DNA from: Verrucomicrobiaceae bacterium
GTDB taxonomy: Bacteria; Verrucomicrobiota; Verrucomicrobiia; Verrucomicrobiales; DEV007
Direction: 5' to 3'
Length of the DNA stretch: 39,317 nucleotides
Assembly: GCA_004211885.1 (NCBI GenBank)
Contig: SHBV01000027.1
Location: forward strand, 1 to 39,317
Position numbers and translations under genes: made by a program
The notes under the pieces: model-generated
Told to the model about the DNA's origin: nothing
Database searches by the model: none
What the model saw: the letters and a program-made list of their open reading frames with translations, nothing else
In this document: one piece after another, positions 1-7,137 of the stretch
How positions within the stretch are numbered: position 1 is the stretch's first letter
How the letters are laid out: each line of letters opens with the position of its first letter

Positions 1-90
1 AAGCAGAGGAACCCCAAGCAGAGGAACCCCAAGCAGAGGAACCCCAAGCAGAGGAACCCCAAGCAGAGGAACCCCAAGCAGAGGAACCAA
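1..90 (+). repeat. Six tandem 15-bp repeats, in frame
   Basis: The unit AAGCAGAGGAACCCC occurs five times perfectly and a sixth time with its last bases changed (ACCAA for ACCCC). It may continue upstream of the window. Because 15 is a multiple of three, each copy adds one AEEPQ pentapeptide without shifting the frame. Near-perfect copies suggest recent expansion by slippage. Confidence 0.95.
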
Positions 91-770
91 CAGGCCCAGT
101 CAAAGTTGTTGAAATGAGCCCTCCTGTTGCTACTGAAGAAGAGGTCATTGGTCAATTACCGGAGCAACAAGAGGATGATTGGATGAAGGATGCTTACGAA
201 CAGGTCGCGGATGCAGACAGAGCTGCTGAGGTAATGGGTGCGTCAGGGAATGAAGCTTCTTTTGCCGAACCAAATGCGGAACAGTCAGTTGAGCCTGTTT
301 ACCAAGCGCCAGTTGAACCTGTTTACCAAGCGCCAGTTGAATCTCCTTCCATAGCTCCTCAGGTAGCGCCGACGCCGCAATTGTATGCCCAGCATCAGAT
401 GAATCCGTATCAGAATCAGAACGTTCAACCTTATCAACAAACATATCAGAACGTCCAACCTTACCAACAAGCATATTCTGCTCCACCTCCAGCAGGAGCC
501 TATCCTTATCAACAGGGTATGCAACCCAATCAACAAACTCCTGTGAGTCAGCCAAGGGGCATTCCTGGGCCCGCATGGGGAGTCATTGGTTTAATCGTTG
601 GTGTTGCTATGGCTTTGCTTATTTTTAAGTTTATGCCGATAAGTATAGCTAAAAATTTCCGCCCTGATCTTGTGGAATGGGGTAACAACAAAACACAGAA
701 GTCAAGTGAGCAAAAATCGCAGCCGAGTGAACCAGATGCTGTCCCGGATACAGATCTGGAATCTGAATAA
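1..770 (+). CDS. Repeat-rich membrane-anchored protein, C-terminal part (5' end outside window)
   Basis: The frame is open from the first bases, so the ATG at 114 is probably internal; the visible part is about 255 residues ending at TAA 768-770. From position 3 it reads six AEEPQ-type pentapeptides (the last ends in T), then an acidic stretch, two VEPVYQAP octapeptides, a Tyr/Gln/Pro-rich section with two 10-residue repeats, and one membrane segment (GVIGLIVGVAMALLIF, about residues 155-171 counted from the ATG at 114). A short hydrophilic tail of about 45 residues rich in Ser, Gln, Glu and Asp follows. I do not recognise a family. The arrangement of long low-complexity part, single helix and short tail suggests a membrane-tethered protein whose main domain lies upstream of the window. 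It converges with the peroxiredoxin gene, 10 bases away. Confidence 0.7.
   Translation, partial: AEEPQAEEPQAEEPQAEEPQAEEPQAEEPTGPVKVVEMSPPVATEEEVIGQLPEQQEDDWMKDAYEQVADADRAAEVMGASGNEASFAEPNAEQSVEPVYQAPVEPVYQAPVESPSIAPQVAPTPQLYAQHQMNPYQNQNVQPYQQTYQNVQPYQQAYSAPPPAGAYPYQQGMQPNQQTPVSQPRGIPGPAWGVIGLIVGVAMALLIFKFMPISIAKNFRPDLVEWGNNKTQKSSEQKSQPSEPDAVPDTDLESE
288..335 (+). repeat. Two 24-bp in-frame tandem repeats
   Basis: Two adjacent 24-base copies (288-311 and 312-335) differ at one base (GAG/GAA) and encode VEPVYQAP twice inside the same low-complexity protein. Confidence 0.9.
417..476 (+). repeat. Two 30-bp in-frame tandem repeats
   Basis: Copies at 417-446 and 447-476 differ at a few positions and encode QNVQPYQQTY and QNVQPYQQAY. 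With the other two repeat blocks, this shows repeated in-frame duplication in one gene. Confidence 0.85.
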
Positions 771-780
771 TACTTAGGGA

Positions 781-1317
781 TTACTTTTTCTTTGTTAAAG
801 CATCTGCAGCTGCTAACACTTTTTCTGTGTGCGTTTTTGGAGAAACTTTACGGTCGATCCATGCTATTTTCCCATCCCGAATAAGGAAACTTTCTCTGGC
901 GCATATCTTTGGTGTGAAGAGTTTGACTCCAAAAGCTTTTACTAGCACTCCTTCAGTATCGGCAATTAGTGGAAATGTGTAATTATTTTTGTCTTTGAAT
1001 TTCTTTTGATCTTCAGCTTTGTCCATGCTGATGCCGATGACCTTGATTCCTCTTTTTTTCAAAGATGACATGTTATCCCGCAAACTGCAGGCTTGGGCAG
1101 TTCATCCCCCTGTATTTGCTTTCGGATAGAAAAAGAGCAGGGTCGTTCCTTGCTTGTAATGCTTAGCAAGATTAATGGCTTTACCGGTTTCGTCATTGAC
1201 GGTTGGGGCTGGAGCATTGGCTCCAACTGCAATGGAATCTGCGGCAGTGACTTTAGGGTGTATAGATAGAGCAACGAGTATTATAACTGTTTTAAAGATG
1301 AGTGGTGCTTTTTTCAT
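781..1317 (-). CDS. Exported peroxiredoxin (BCP/PrxQ-like), candidate selenoprotein with UGA at the peroxidatic position
   Basis: A thiol peroxidase of the AhpC/TSA superfamily that would reduce peroxides outside the cytoplasm. Seen: ATG at 1317, signal peptide (KTVIILVALSIHPKVTA, residues about 9-25), then a thioredoxin-like fold. At 1104-1102 there is an in-frame TGA (residue 72), and the frame stays open to TAA at 783-781, giving 178 residues. Around the TGA the protein reads PKANTGG-U-TAQAC, which fits the peroxiredoxin active site P-x3-T-x2-C with U in place of the peroxidatic Cys; Cys77 lies at the PrxQ resolving position (C-x4-C). Downstream ARESFLIRDGKI supplies the conserved Arg. Both halves are needed for a complete enzyme, so this is not two genes. 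Selenocysteine is supported by a SECIS-like hairpin after the UGA and by selB in this window. A nonsense mutation or sequencing error is the alternative. Sec-containing peroxiredoxins are known in other bacteria. Confidence 0.88.
1077..1104 (-). promoter_or_regulatory. Candidate bacterial SECIS element of the peroxiredoxin gene
   Basis: Reading the minus strand, UGA (1104-1102) is followed by 10 bases, then a 5-bp stem CCUGC (1091-1087) pairing with GCGGG (1081-1077), including one U-G pair, closed by the loop AGUUU (1086-1082). The loop begins at the 16th base after the UGA and has G as its second base. This matches the general form of bacterial SECIS elements (short stem-loop 3' of the UGA, within the coding region, G near the start of the loop). 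A competing hairpin, AACUGC/GCAGUU with an 8-base loop, starts at the UGA itself. Folding was done by eye. Confidence 0.6.
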
Positions 1318-1497
1318 TATTAGACAATTTGTAGAATTTTCATCCCTATAGTAAACAAAAAAATAACCTTAAATATGAAATCCATTAAAGCATCGTGAAA
1401 ATACGGTTTGAGGCACGTAATTTTTTATTTAAATGCTATGTTATCTTTCTTTCTATTTCCTGTGAATTGAATCAAGTTTGTTTGGAAAATTAGATCT

Positions 1498-4400
1498 TTG
1501 ATTGCTATTATTTTACTTGTGCGGTTACTCCCAATAACATTTTTTTTCTGTTCTCTCTTATTAGTTCAAGGTCAAGAGGGTTCCGCTCCTATTGAAGGTA
1601 TTCGGAATAACGATTCAAGATTACATGCCTTGATGGGTGGAGTTGTGGTTAGTTCTCGCGGAGATCTTAAAGCGAATATTATTCTTCGTAATGGTCGCAT
1701 TGATTCGGTTGGTCAAAATGTTATAGCTCCTGAAGGGGCTAGAGTATGGGATATGGAAGGTAAGCGTATTTATCCTGGTTTTATTGAACCTTGGTTAGAG
1801 GGGGAGATGGCGGATAAATTTACCGGCAGCCATTGGAATAAGAAAGTAATGCCTGATCGAAATGCGGCATCATTGATAAGTTTGGATGATGATAAATTAA
1901 AGTTGATGAGAGGCATGGGTTTCAGTGTTGCTCATACGGTTCCAAAAGATGGAATCTTTAGAGGTAAGAGCGCGATTTTTTTACTTCGTGATGGGAAGAG
2001 AGGGGATCAATTGCTGAATTCATCAGTGAGTCAAGTTCTTGACTTCGATCATGGTGGTGGAGGATATCCTTCATCTTTGATGGGATCCATTGCTTTGGTG
2101 AGACAAACTTTATCTGACGCAAAATGGTATCATGAGGCAATGGCGAAGCATCTCAATGATCCGTCCAGTTCTTTGCGGCCAGCGCACAGTCGAGCCTTAA
2201 ATGAATTAGAATTGGGTGACAAGTTCATGTTCATAGCTCGAGACGAGCTTGATTATGACCGTATAAAAACACTCAAAAATGAATTTAAATTAGATATTGT
2301 TGTGAAGGGTAACGGATATGAATATCGGCGGCTCAGAGCATTAAAGGAGTTGGGATGTAATATAATAATGCCTTTGAATTTTCCTGCGCTTCCTTCAATT
2401 GACGACCCGACAAAAGCTTTGGATTATTCACTTGAAGAACTGCAGCATTGGGAATTTTCCCCCTCAGGTCCTGCTTTAGTGTCTACGAAGGGATTGAATT
2501 TTTCTTTTAGTTCACATGGTTTGGATGATCCATTAAAAAGCTTCTGGAAGAGGATTCGAACTGCAGTTAAGCGCGGAATGGATCCTAATGATGCGCTCCA
2601 AGCATTGACCTCAATCCCTGCCAAGACACTAGGGATAGATGATCGGTGTGGAGATTTAGTGGCTGGGAAATTTGCAAATCTTGTAATTTCAGAGGGAGAT
2701 CTGTTTTTGGATGATCAATCAAAAATACATGCAACTTGGGTTGATGGGATTCCTTACCTTAAGGAATTGAGTCCGGAGTTGAATGTTTCTGGCCGTTGGG
2801 AAATTAGTGGTTTTGGAGACAAAGCGTCAATTGTATGGGAAATACCTGAAGGTAAAAATATCAAGGTAAAATACGGAGATGGTAAAGAATTTTCTGGTGA
2901 ATGGAAATTAGGGAGGCTTCTTCTGTTCCCACCTTCAACAATCTTTGGAGGGAAAAAAGGTAATGCTCGTTTGTCTGCATCCTTCAATTATGAAGAGAAG
3001 ACTTTGAGCGGAGTAGGAGTACTATCATCAGGAAAGACGCTTTGGTGGAACGCTAAGCGTGTCGAAGGAATTAAAGACAAAAAGAAAAAAGAAGAGAAGG
3101 AGTCAGAAATTGGAGATGATGTGCCTGAACTTGAGTTTTCTTCTTATCCTGCTGGAGCTTATGGTGTAAGAAACCTTCCTTTAAAACTTTCTGAAAGGGT
3201 TCTTTTTAAAGATGCTACAATTTGGACTAGTGCTAATCAAGGAATCGTCAAAGAAGCTGATCTATTAATTGATAAAGGACGGATTGTCTCCATTGGAAAG
3301 GATCTTGCTCTTCCTGAGGGAGTCAAAGAAATAAATGCGGCAGGGAAGCATATCACTCCCGGACTAATTGATTGCCATTCCCACAGTGCTATTAGCAGGG
3401 GAGTGAACGAAGGTACTCATGCCGTTACTGTGGAGGTGCGAATCGGGGACTCTCTTGATCCTACGGATATTTCATTGTACCGACAACTTGCTGGTGGTTT
3501 GACGACTGCAAATTTATTGCATGGCTCAGCTAACCCTATGGGGGGACAGAACCAGGTTATTAAATTGCGTTGGGGCGCGGATCCTGACGGCCTAAGGTTT
3601 GTTGGGGCCAAGCCCGGAGTCAAATTTGCTTTGGGTGAAAATGTTAAGCAATCAAATTGGGGTGATAACAACACAACTCGTTATCCTCAAACTCGCATGG
3701 GCGTCGAGCAGATCATGAAAGACACCTTCATTGCTGCTTCTGAGTATCGAAAAGATAAAATAAAAGCAGCTAAAGAAAATCGCCCCCATAGAAGAAATTA
3801 CCGATTAGAGGCGGTTTTAGAAATATTAGATGGTGAAAGAATTGTTCATATTCATTCATATCGGCAAGACGAAATATTAATGTTTGTAAGGCTCGCTCAA
3901 AAGTTTGGCTTTGTTGTGGGAACTTTCCAGCATGTGTTAGAAGGATATAAGGTAGCTGATGCTATTGCTGAGATTGGAGCAGGAGGTTCCACTTTTAGTG
4001 ATTGGTGGGCATACAAATTTGAAGTCTATGATGCAATTCCATATAATGCGGCTTTGATGAGCAAGGTGGGGGTTGTTACTTCATTTAACTCTGATGATAG
4101 TGAGCTTGCATGTCGGATGAATGTTGAGGCAGCAAAGGCAGTCAAGTATGGTGAAGTTTCAGAAGAGGAGGCCCTAAAATTTGTTACCATTAATCCTGCA
4201 AAACAACTTCGGATTGATAGTAAAGTTGGCTCATTAGAGCCAGGAAAGGATGCTGACTTTGTTATTTGGAATGGGCATCCACTCTCTACTTATTCTAAAG
4301 CTGAGCAAACTTGGATCGAGGGGATGATTTATTTTGATATTGAGAATGATAGAGTGTTACGCAAAAGAGCCATCAATGAAAGAACGAGATTAGTGAATAA

Positions 4401-4608
4401 AGTAATTTCGCAGAAAATTAAAAATCCAGAGAATGATTTAAATAATGATAAAAGCAGTAATTTAGAAGAAGAGACTACTCAGTTATCGAAAAGGCCGAGA
4501 TGGTTACCAGTAATGTTAAAGCCTTGCACTACAATTACTAGAGGATTGTATCATAATGGGAAGAGTTTACACACCTGTACTAGTGGGAAGTGCTGCCAGT
4601 CTAACTAA
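1498..4608 (+). CDS. Exported two-domain amidohydrolase-family protein
   Basis: A 1036-residue protein with two amidohydrolase-like units. Start is TTG at 1498 (an in-frame GTG at 1519 is possible), followed by a hydrophobic signal sequence, so it is probably periplasmic. Unit 1 (about residues 45-420) has the N-terminal composite-domain signature but no H-x-H: the usual PGxIDxHxH region reads IYPGFIEPWLE, so it is probably inactive. Residues about 425-540 form a beta-rich linker plus a charged Lys/Glu stretch. Unit 2 (about 560-985) has H627-S-H629, H784/H786, H812 and D866 or D867 (NSDDSE), a plausible metal site, and ends with the GSLEPGKDADFVI motif of imidazolonepropionase-like enzymes. 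Residues after about 985 are polar without clear homology. The next gene starts 1 base after the stop and encodes another amidohydrolase-like protein. Substrate unknown; cyclic amide, dipeptide or other hydrolysis is possible. Confidence 0.85.
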   Translation: MIAIILLVRLLPITFFFCSLLLVQGQEGSAPIEGIRNNDSRLHALMGGVVVSSRGDLKANIILRNGRIDSVGQNVIAPEGARVWDMEGKRIYPGFIEPWLEGEMADKFTGSHWNKKVMPDRNAASLISLDDDKLKLMRGMGFSVAHTVPKDGIFRGKSAIFLLRDGKRGDQLLNSSVSQVLDFDHGGGGYPSSLMGSIALVRQTLSDAKWYHEAMAKHLNDPSSSLRPAHSRALNELELGDKFMFIARDELDYDRIKTLKNEFKLDIVVKGNGYEYRRLRALKELGCNIIMPLNFPALPSIDDPTKALDYSLEELQHWEFSPSGPALVSTKGLNFSFSSHGLDDPLKSFWKRIRTAVKRGMDPNDALQALTSIPAKTLGIDDRCGDLVAGKFANLVISEGDLFLDDQSKIHATWVDGIPYLKELSPELNVSGRWEISGFGDKASIVWEIPEGKNIKVKYGDGKEFSGEWKLGRLLLFPPSTIFGGKKGNARLSASFNYEEKTLSGVGVLSSGKTLWWNAKRVEGIKDKKKKEEKESEIGDDVPELEFSSYPAGAYGVRNLPLKLSERVLFKDATIWTSANQGIVKEADLLIDKGRIVSIGKDLALPEGVKEINAAGKHITPGLIDCHSHSAISRGVNEGTHAVTVEVRIGDSLDPTDISLYRQLAGGLTTANLLHGSANPMGGQNQVIKLRWGADPDGLRFVGAKPGVKFALGENVKQSNWGDNNTTRYPQTRMGVEQIMKDTFIAASEYRKDKIKAAKENRPHRRNYRLEAVLEILDGERIVHIHSYRQDEILMFVRLAQKFGFVVGTFQHVLEGYKVADAIAEIGAGGSTFSDWWAYKFEVYDAIPYNAALMSKVGVVTSFNSDDSELACRMNVEAAKAVKYGEVSEEEALKFVTINPAKQLRIDSKVGSLEPGKDADFVIWNGHPLSTYSKAEQTWIEGMIYFDIENDRVLRKRAINERTRLVNKVISQKIKNPENDLNNDKSSNLEEETTQLSKRPRWLPVMLKPCTTITRGLYHNGKSLHTCTSGKCCQSN

Positions 4609-4609
4609 G

Positions 4610-5944
4610 ATGAGAAACTGTTTTATATTGCACTTAATATGGTTGGGGCATTTGGCAATTGCATTTGCGAATGACAATATTCCATCGCCGGAACCGACGG
4701 GGACATTAGTTTTTCGTGGGGCGACCATTCATCCTGTCAGTTCTGATTCCTTTATTGGGTCAATGTTTATTGAAGAAGGGAAGATAAAGAAGATCGAAAG
4801 AGCTGATTCTGATAAGCCAATCAAAGGAGATAAATCAGTGAAGATAATTAATTGTTTGGGACGGCATATCTATCCGGGGATGATTGCATCAAATACAGTC
4901 CTTGGACTCACAGAAATTAGGGCCGTTAGAGCAACTAGAGATATGATTGAATCTGGAGATATTAATCCGAATGTGAGGGCTGAGGTTACAGTAAATCCCG
5001 ATAGTGAATTACTGCCGGTTACACGAAGTAACGGAGTCCTTCATGTTTTGAGCGTGCCTCAAAGTAATGGATTAATTGCTGGGCAGTCAGCCTTGATGAA
5101 GCTAGACGGTTGGACTTGGGAGGAAATGACAGTAAAATCTTCTGTTGGTATGCATATACGCTGGCCTAATATTCCTGATCCTGGGAGGGCTCTAAACGCA
5201 AAACAGAAGAAAGCTATGAAAGAAGCTTCCGATAAGACGAAATTGCAATTAAATAGGCTTGAAGAAAGCTTCAATAGAGCCAGAGCTTATTTAAAGGCAA
5301 GGAATGTAGGAGGCTCATTGCAAAAGACGGACTTGAGATGGGAGGCAATGAAAGATGTTTTGTCAGGTTCTGTGCCGATATATGTTCACGTTAATAGATT
5401 ATTCGAGATTCAAGAAGCTGTTAAATTTGCTATTGAGCAAAAGGTAAAAATTGTAATAGTTGGAGGTTCCGATGCTTGGAGAGCGATCCCACTGTTAAAG
5501 AAACATAATGTTCCAGTCATTATTAGTCCTGTAAATTCTCTTCCCGGAAGGCGTTGGGAGGATTATGACACGCCGATGGTCAATCCAGTTAAACTTCAAC
5601 GCGCCGGTGTAAGATTTTGCATCACGGGCCGTGGAAGATCTATGGATGCGCCTCATGAGAGGAATTTACCTTATCAGGCTGCTAGGGCAGCTGCATTTGG
5701 ATTGCCTAGAGAAGAAGCGCTAAAATCAGTGACTCTTTATCCGGCGCAAATTCTAGGAGTTGATGACAGGCTCGGATCTCTAGAAGAAGGAAAAGATGCT
5801 ACTTTCATAATAACTACTGGAGATCCTTTAGAGGTAACTACGAAAATATTTGATGCTTACATTGGTGGGCGGCCAATAGACATGTCGAACAAGCAGACTC
5901 GATTATATCAAAAGTATAAAAAGAAATATCTACAAAAGAAATAG
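4610..5944 (+). CDS. Exported amidohydrolase-like protein lacking the H-x-H metal motif
   Basis: I place the start at ATG 4610, one base after the preceding stop, because it gives a signal peptide (MRNCFILHLIWLGHLAIAFA); an earlier ATG at 4556 would overlap the upstream gene. The product is 444 residues. The composite beta domain and the C-terminal GSLEEGKDATFII motif place it in the amidohydrolase family, but the first metal motif is replaced by HIYPGMIASNTVLG. It resembles unit 1 of the upstream protein more than unit 2. It likely forms a pair with that protein and may serve as a non-catalytic partner. Which gene product binds substrate cannot be judged from sequence alone. Confidence 0.82.
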   Translation: MRNCFILHLIWLGHLAIAFANDNIPSPEPTGTLVFRGATIHPVSSDSFIGSMFIEEGKIKKIERADSDKPIKGDKSVKIINCLGRHIYPGMIASNTVLGLTEIRAVRATRDMIESGDINPNVRAEVTVNPDSELLPVTRSNGVLHVLSVPQSNGLIAGQSALMKLDGWTWEEMTVKSSVGMHIRWPNIPDPGRALNAKQKKAMKEASDKTKLQLNRLEESFNRARAYLKARNVGGSLQKTDLRWEAMKDVLSGSVPIYVHVNRLFEIQEAVKFAIEQKVKIVIVGGSDAWRAIPLLKKHNVPVIISPVNSLPGRRWEDYDTPMVNPVKLQRAGVRFCITGRGRSMDAPHERNLPYQAARAAAFGLPREEALKSVTLYPAQILGVDDRLGSLEEGKDATFIITTGDPLEVTTKIFDAYIGGRPIDMSNKQTRLYQKYKKKYLQKK

Positions 5945-5963
5945 AGATTAAGTGCAGTTCTAA

Positions 5964-7082
5964 TTAGAGTGAAATTTTTTTACATTCTGCATTTGATTGG
6001 GACCCCTTTTCAAGAATCCGCATGCATTCGACGCCATCAGAGAAATTTGGATGTATGGGTTCTTTATGTGCAATTGCGTTTAAAAAATCTGCTGCAGCGT
6101 GCGCAAAGGTGTGTTCATAACCGATGATATGACCTGGGGGCCACCAATTTCCTGCATATTCGTGGGCTGGATCTGTTGCGAGGATTTTTCTAAAACCCTG
6201 TTCTTCTTGTGTGTCAGAAGATGAAAAGTATTCTAATTCATTCATTCTTTCTAGATCGAAAACGACGCTTCCTCTGCTACCGTTGATTTCAAATTGATTT
6301 CTATTCTTTCGTCCGCTGGCATATCGTGTGCATTCGAATGAACCTACGGCACCATTTTTGAATTCAACTGCCATCAGTGAAGCGTCATCGACAGTGACTT
6401 CTTCCTTATTTGAATCGTCCGATGGGCGCTCATTAACAAACTTTGGTTTAATGCAAAAAATTGATGAAATTTCACCAATGAGATAACGTGCAAGATCAAT
6501 GCAATGCGAGCCAAGGTCAATGTGTGGTCCTCCGCCCGCATACTCATGCTGTAATTGCCATCTCATTGGCGCCTCAGGATTGGCAAGCCAGTCCTGTTGA
6601 TAAGTGCTTCGCCAATGATATAATTTGCCGAGTTTTCCATCTTCAATGAGTTTCTTCGCGAGCCTTACTGCAGGGCATCTTCGATAATTATGATTGAGGT
6701 AATGTGTTATGTTGGCTTCTTCTGCAGATTCAAGCATCGATTCAGCTTGTTCTAGATTCAGGGCAAAGGGTTTTTCACAGAAAATATGCTTACCATTTTT
6801 AGCGGCAGCGATTGCCATGTCATGATGCAGATATGTTGGAGTTGCTATGTCAATGATGTCGATATCGTCTCGAATAATAACATTTTCCCAGTCAGTTGAG
6901 ATTTCTTCCCATCCCCAGTTATTGGCAAATTTAGCAAGTTCATTCTCATTACGACCACATGCGACTTTCAGTATTGGTGTAGCATTGAGGTCAAAGAATT
7001 TCTCTGCTTGTTTCCAGCCATTCGAGTGAGCCCTTCCCATGAATTGATGTCCTATGATCGCAATGTTTAGAGGTTTGGGCAT
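5964..7082 (-). CDS. Gfo/Idh/MocA-family NAD(P)-dependent oxidoreductase
   Basis: A 372-residue protein with the N-terminal Rossmann motif IIGHQFMGRAH (residues 9-19), the EKP motif at 103-105 holding the conserved Lys104, and the C-terminal-domain signature GGPHIDLGSHCIDLARYL with Asp189 and His193, the usual catalytic region of this family. These enzymes oxidise or reduce sugars, inositols and similar compounds with NAD(P). There is no signal peptide, so it is cytoplasmic. It is the last gene of an apparent minus-strand operon behind DUF1080, sulfatase and HtrA-PA14 genes, 55 bases after the last of these. Sugar-related function is likely, exact substrate unknown. Confidence 0.92.
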   Translation of the reverse strand: MPKPLNIAIIGHQFMGRAHSNGWKQAEKFFDLNATPILKVACGRNENELAKFANNWGWEEISTDWENVIIRDDIDIIDIATPTYLHHDMAIAAAKNGKHIFCEKPFALNLEQAESMLESAEEANITHYLNHNYRRCPAVRLAKKLIEDGKLGKLYHWRSTYQQDWLANPEAPMRWQLQHEYAGGGPHIDLGSHCIDLARYLIGEISSIFCIKPKFVNERPSDDSNKEEVTVDDASLMAVEFKNGAVGSFECTRYASGRKNRNQFEINGSRGSVVFDLERMNELEYFSSSDTQEEQGFRKILATDPAHEYAGNWWPPGHIIGYEHTFAHAAADFLNAIAHKEPIHPNFSDGVECMRILEKGSQSNAECKKISL

Positions 7083-7137
7083 GGAGTTATTGTGAGTAAT
7101 TAAATTATTTAAATAAAGCCGAGTTCAATGAGAATTG

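Noticed and set aside
145..576. Long minus-strand open frames opposite the repeat-rich protein
   Set aside because: They arise from the repeats and composition of the plus-strand gene, and the plus-strand frame has a sensible domain layout.
1083..1102. Hairpin AACUGC/GCAGUU starting at the peroxiredoxin UGA as the SECIS
   Set aside because: It lies too close to the UGA and would include it in the stem; the CCUGC/GCGGG hairpin has better spacing and a loop with G at its second base. The two exclude each other.
781..1317. Reassigned UGA (Trp) genetic code
   Set aside because: UGA ends several ordinary genes here (tmk, glycerate kinase, the lipoprotein), and TGG is used for Trp throughout. The UGA in the peroxiredoxin stands at a Cys position, not a Trp position.
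4556..4609. ATG at 4556 as start of the second amidohydrolase-like gene
   Set aside because: It would overlap the upstream gene by 53 bases and spoil the signal peptide; ATG 4610 gives a good one.
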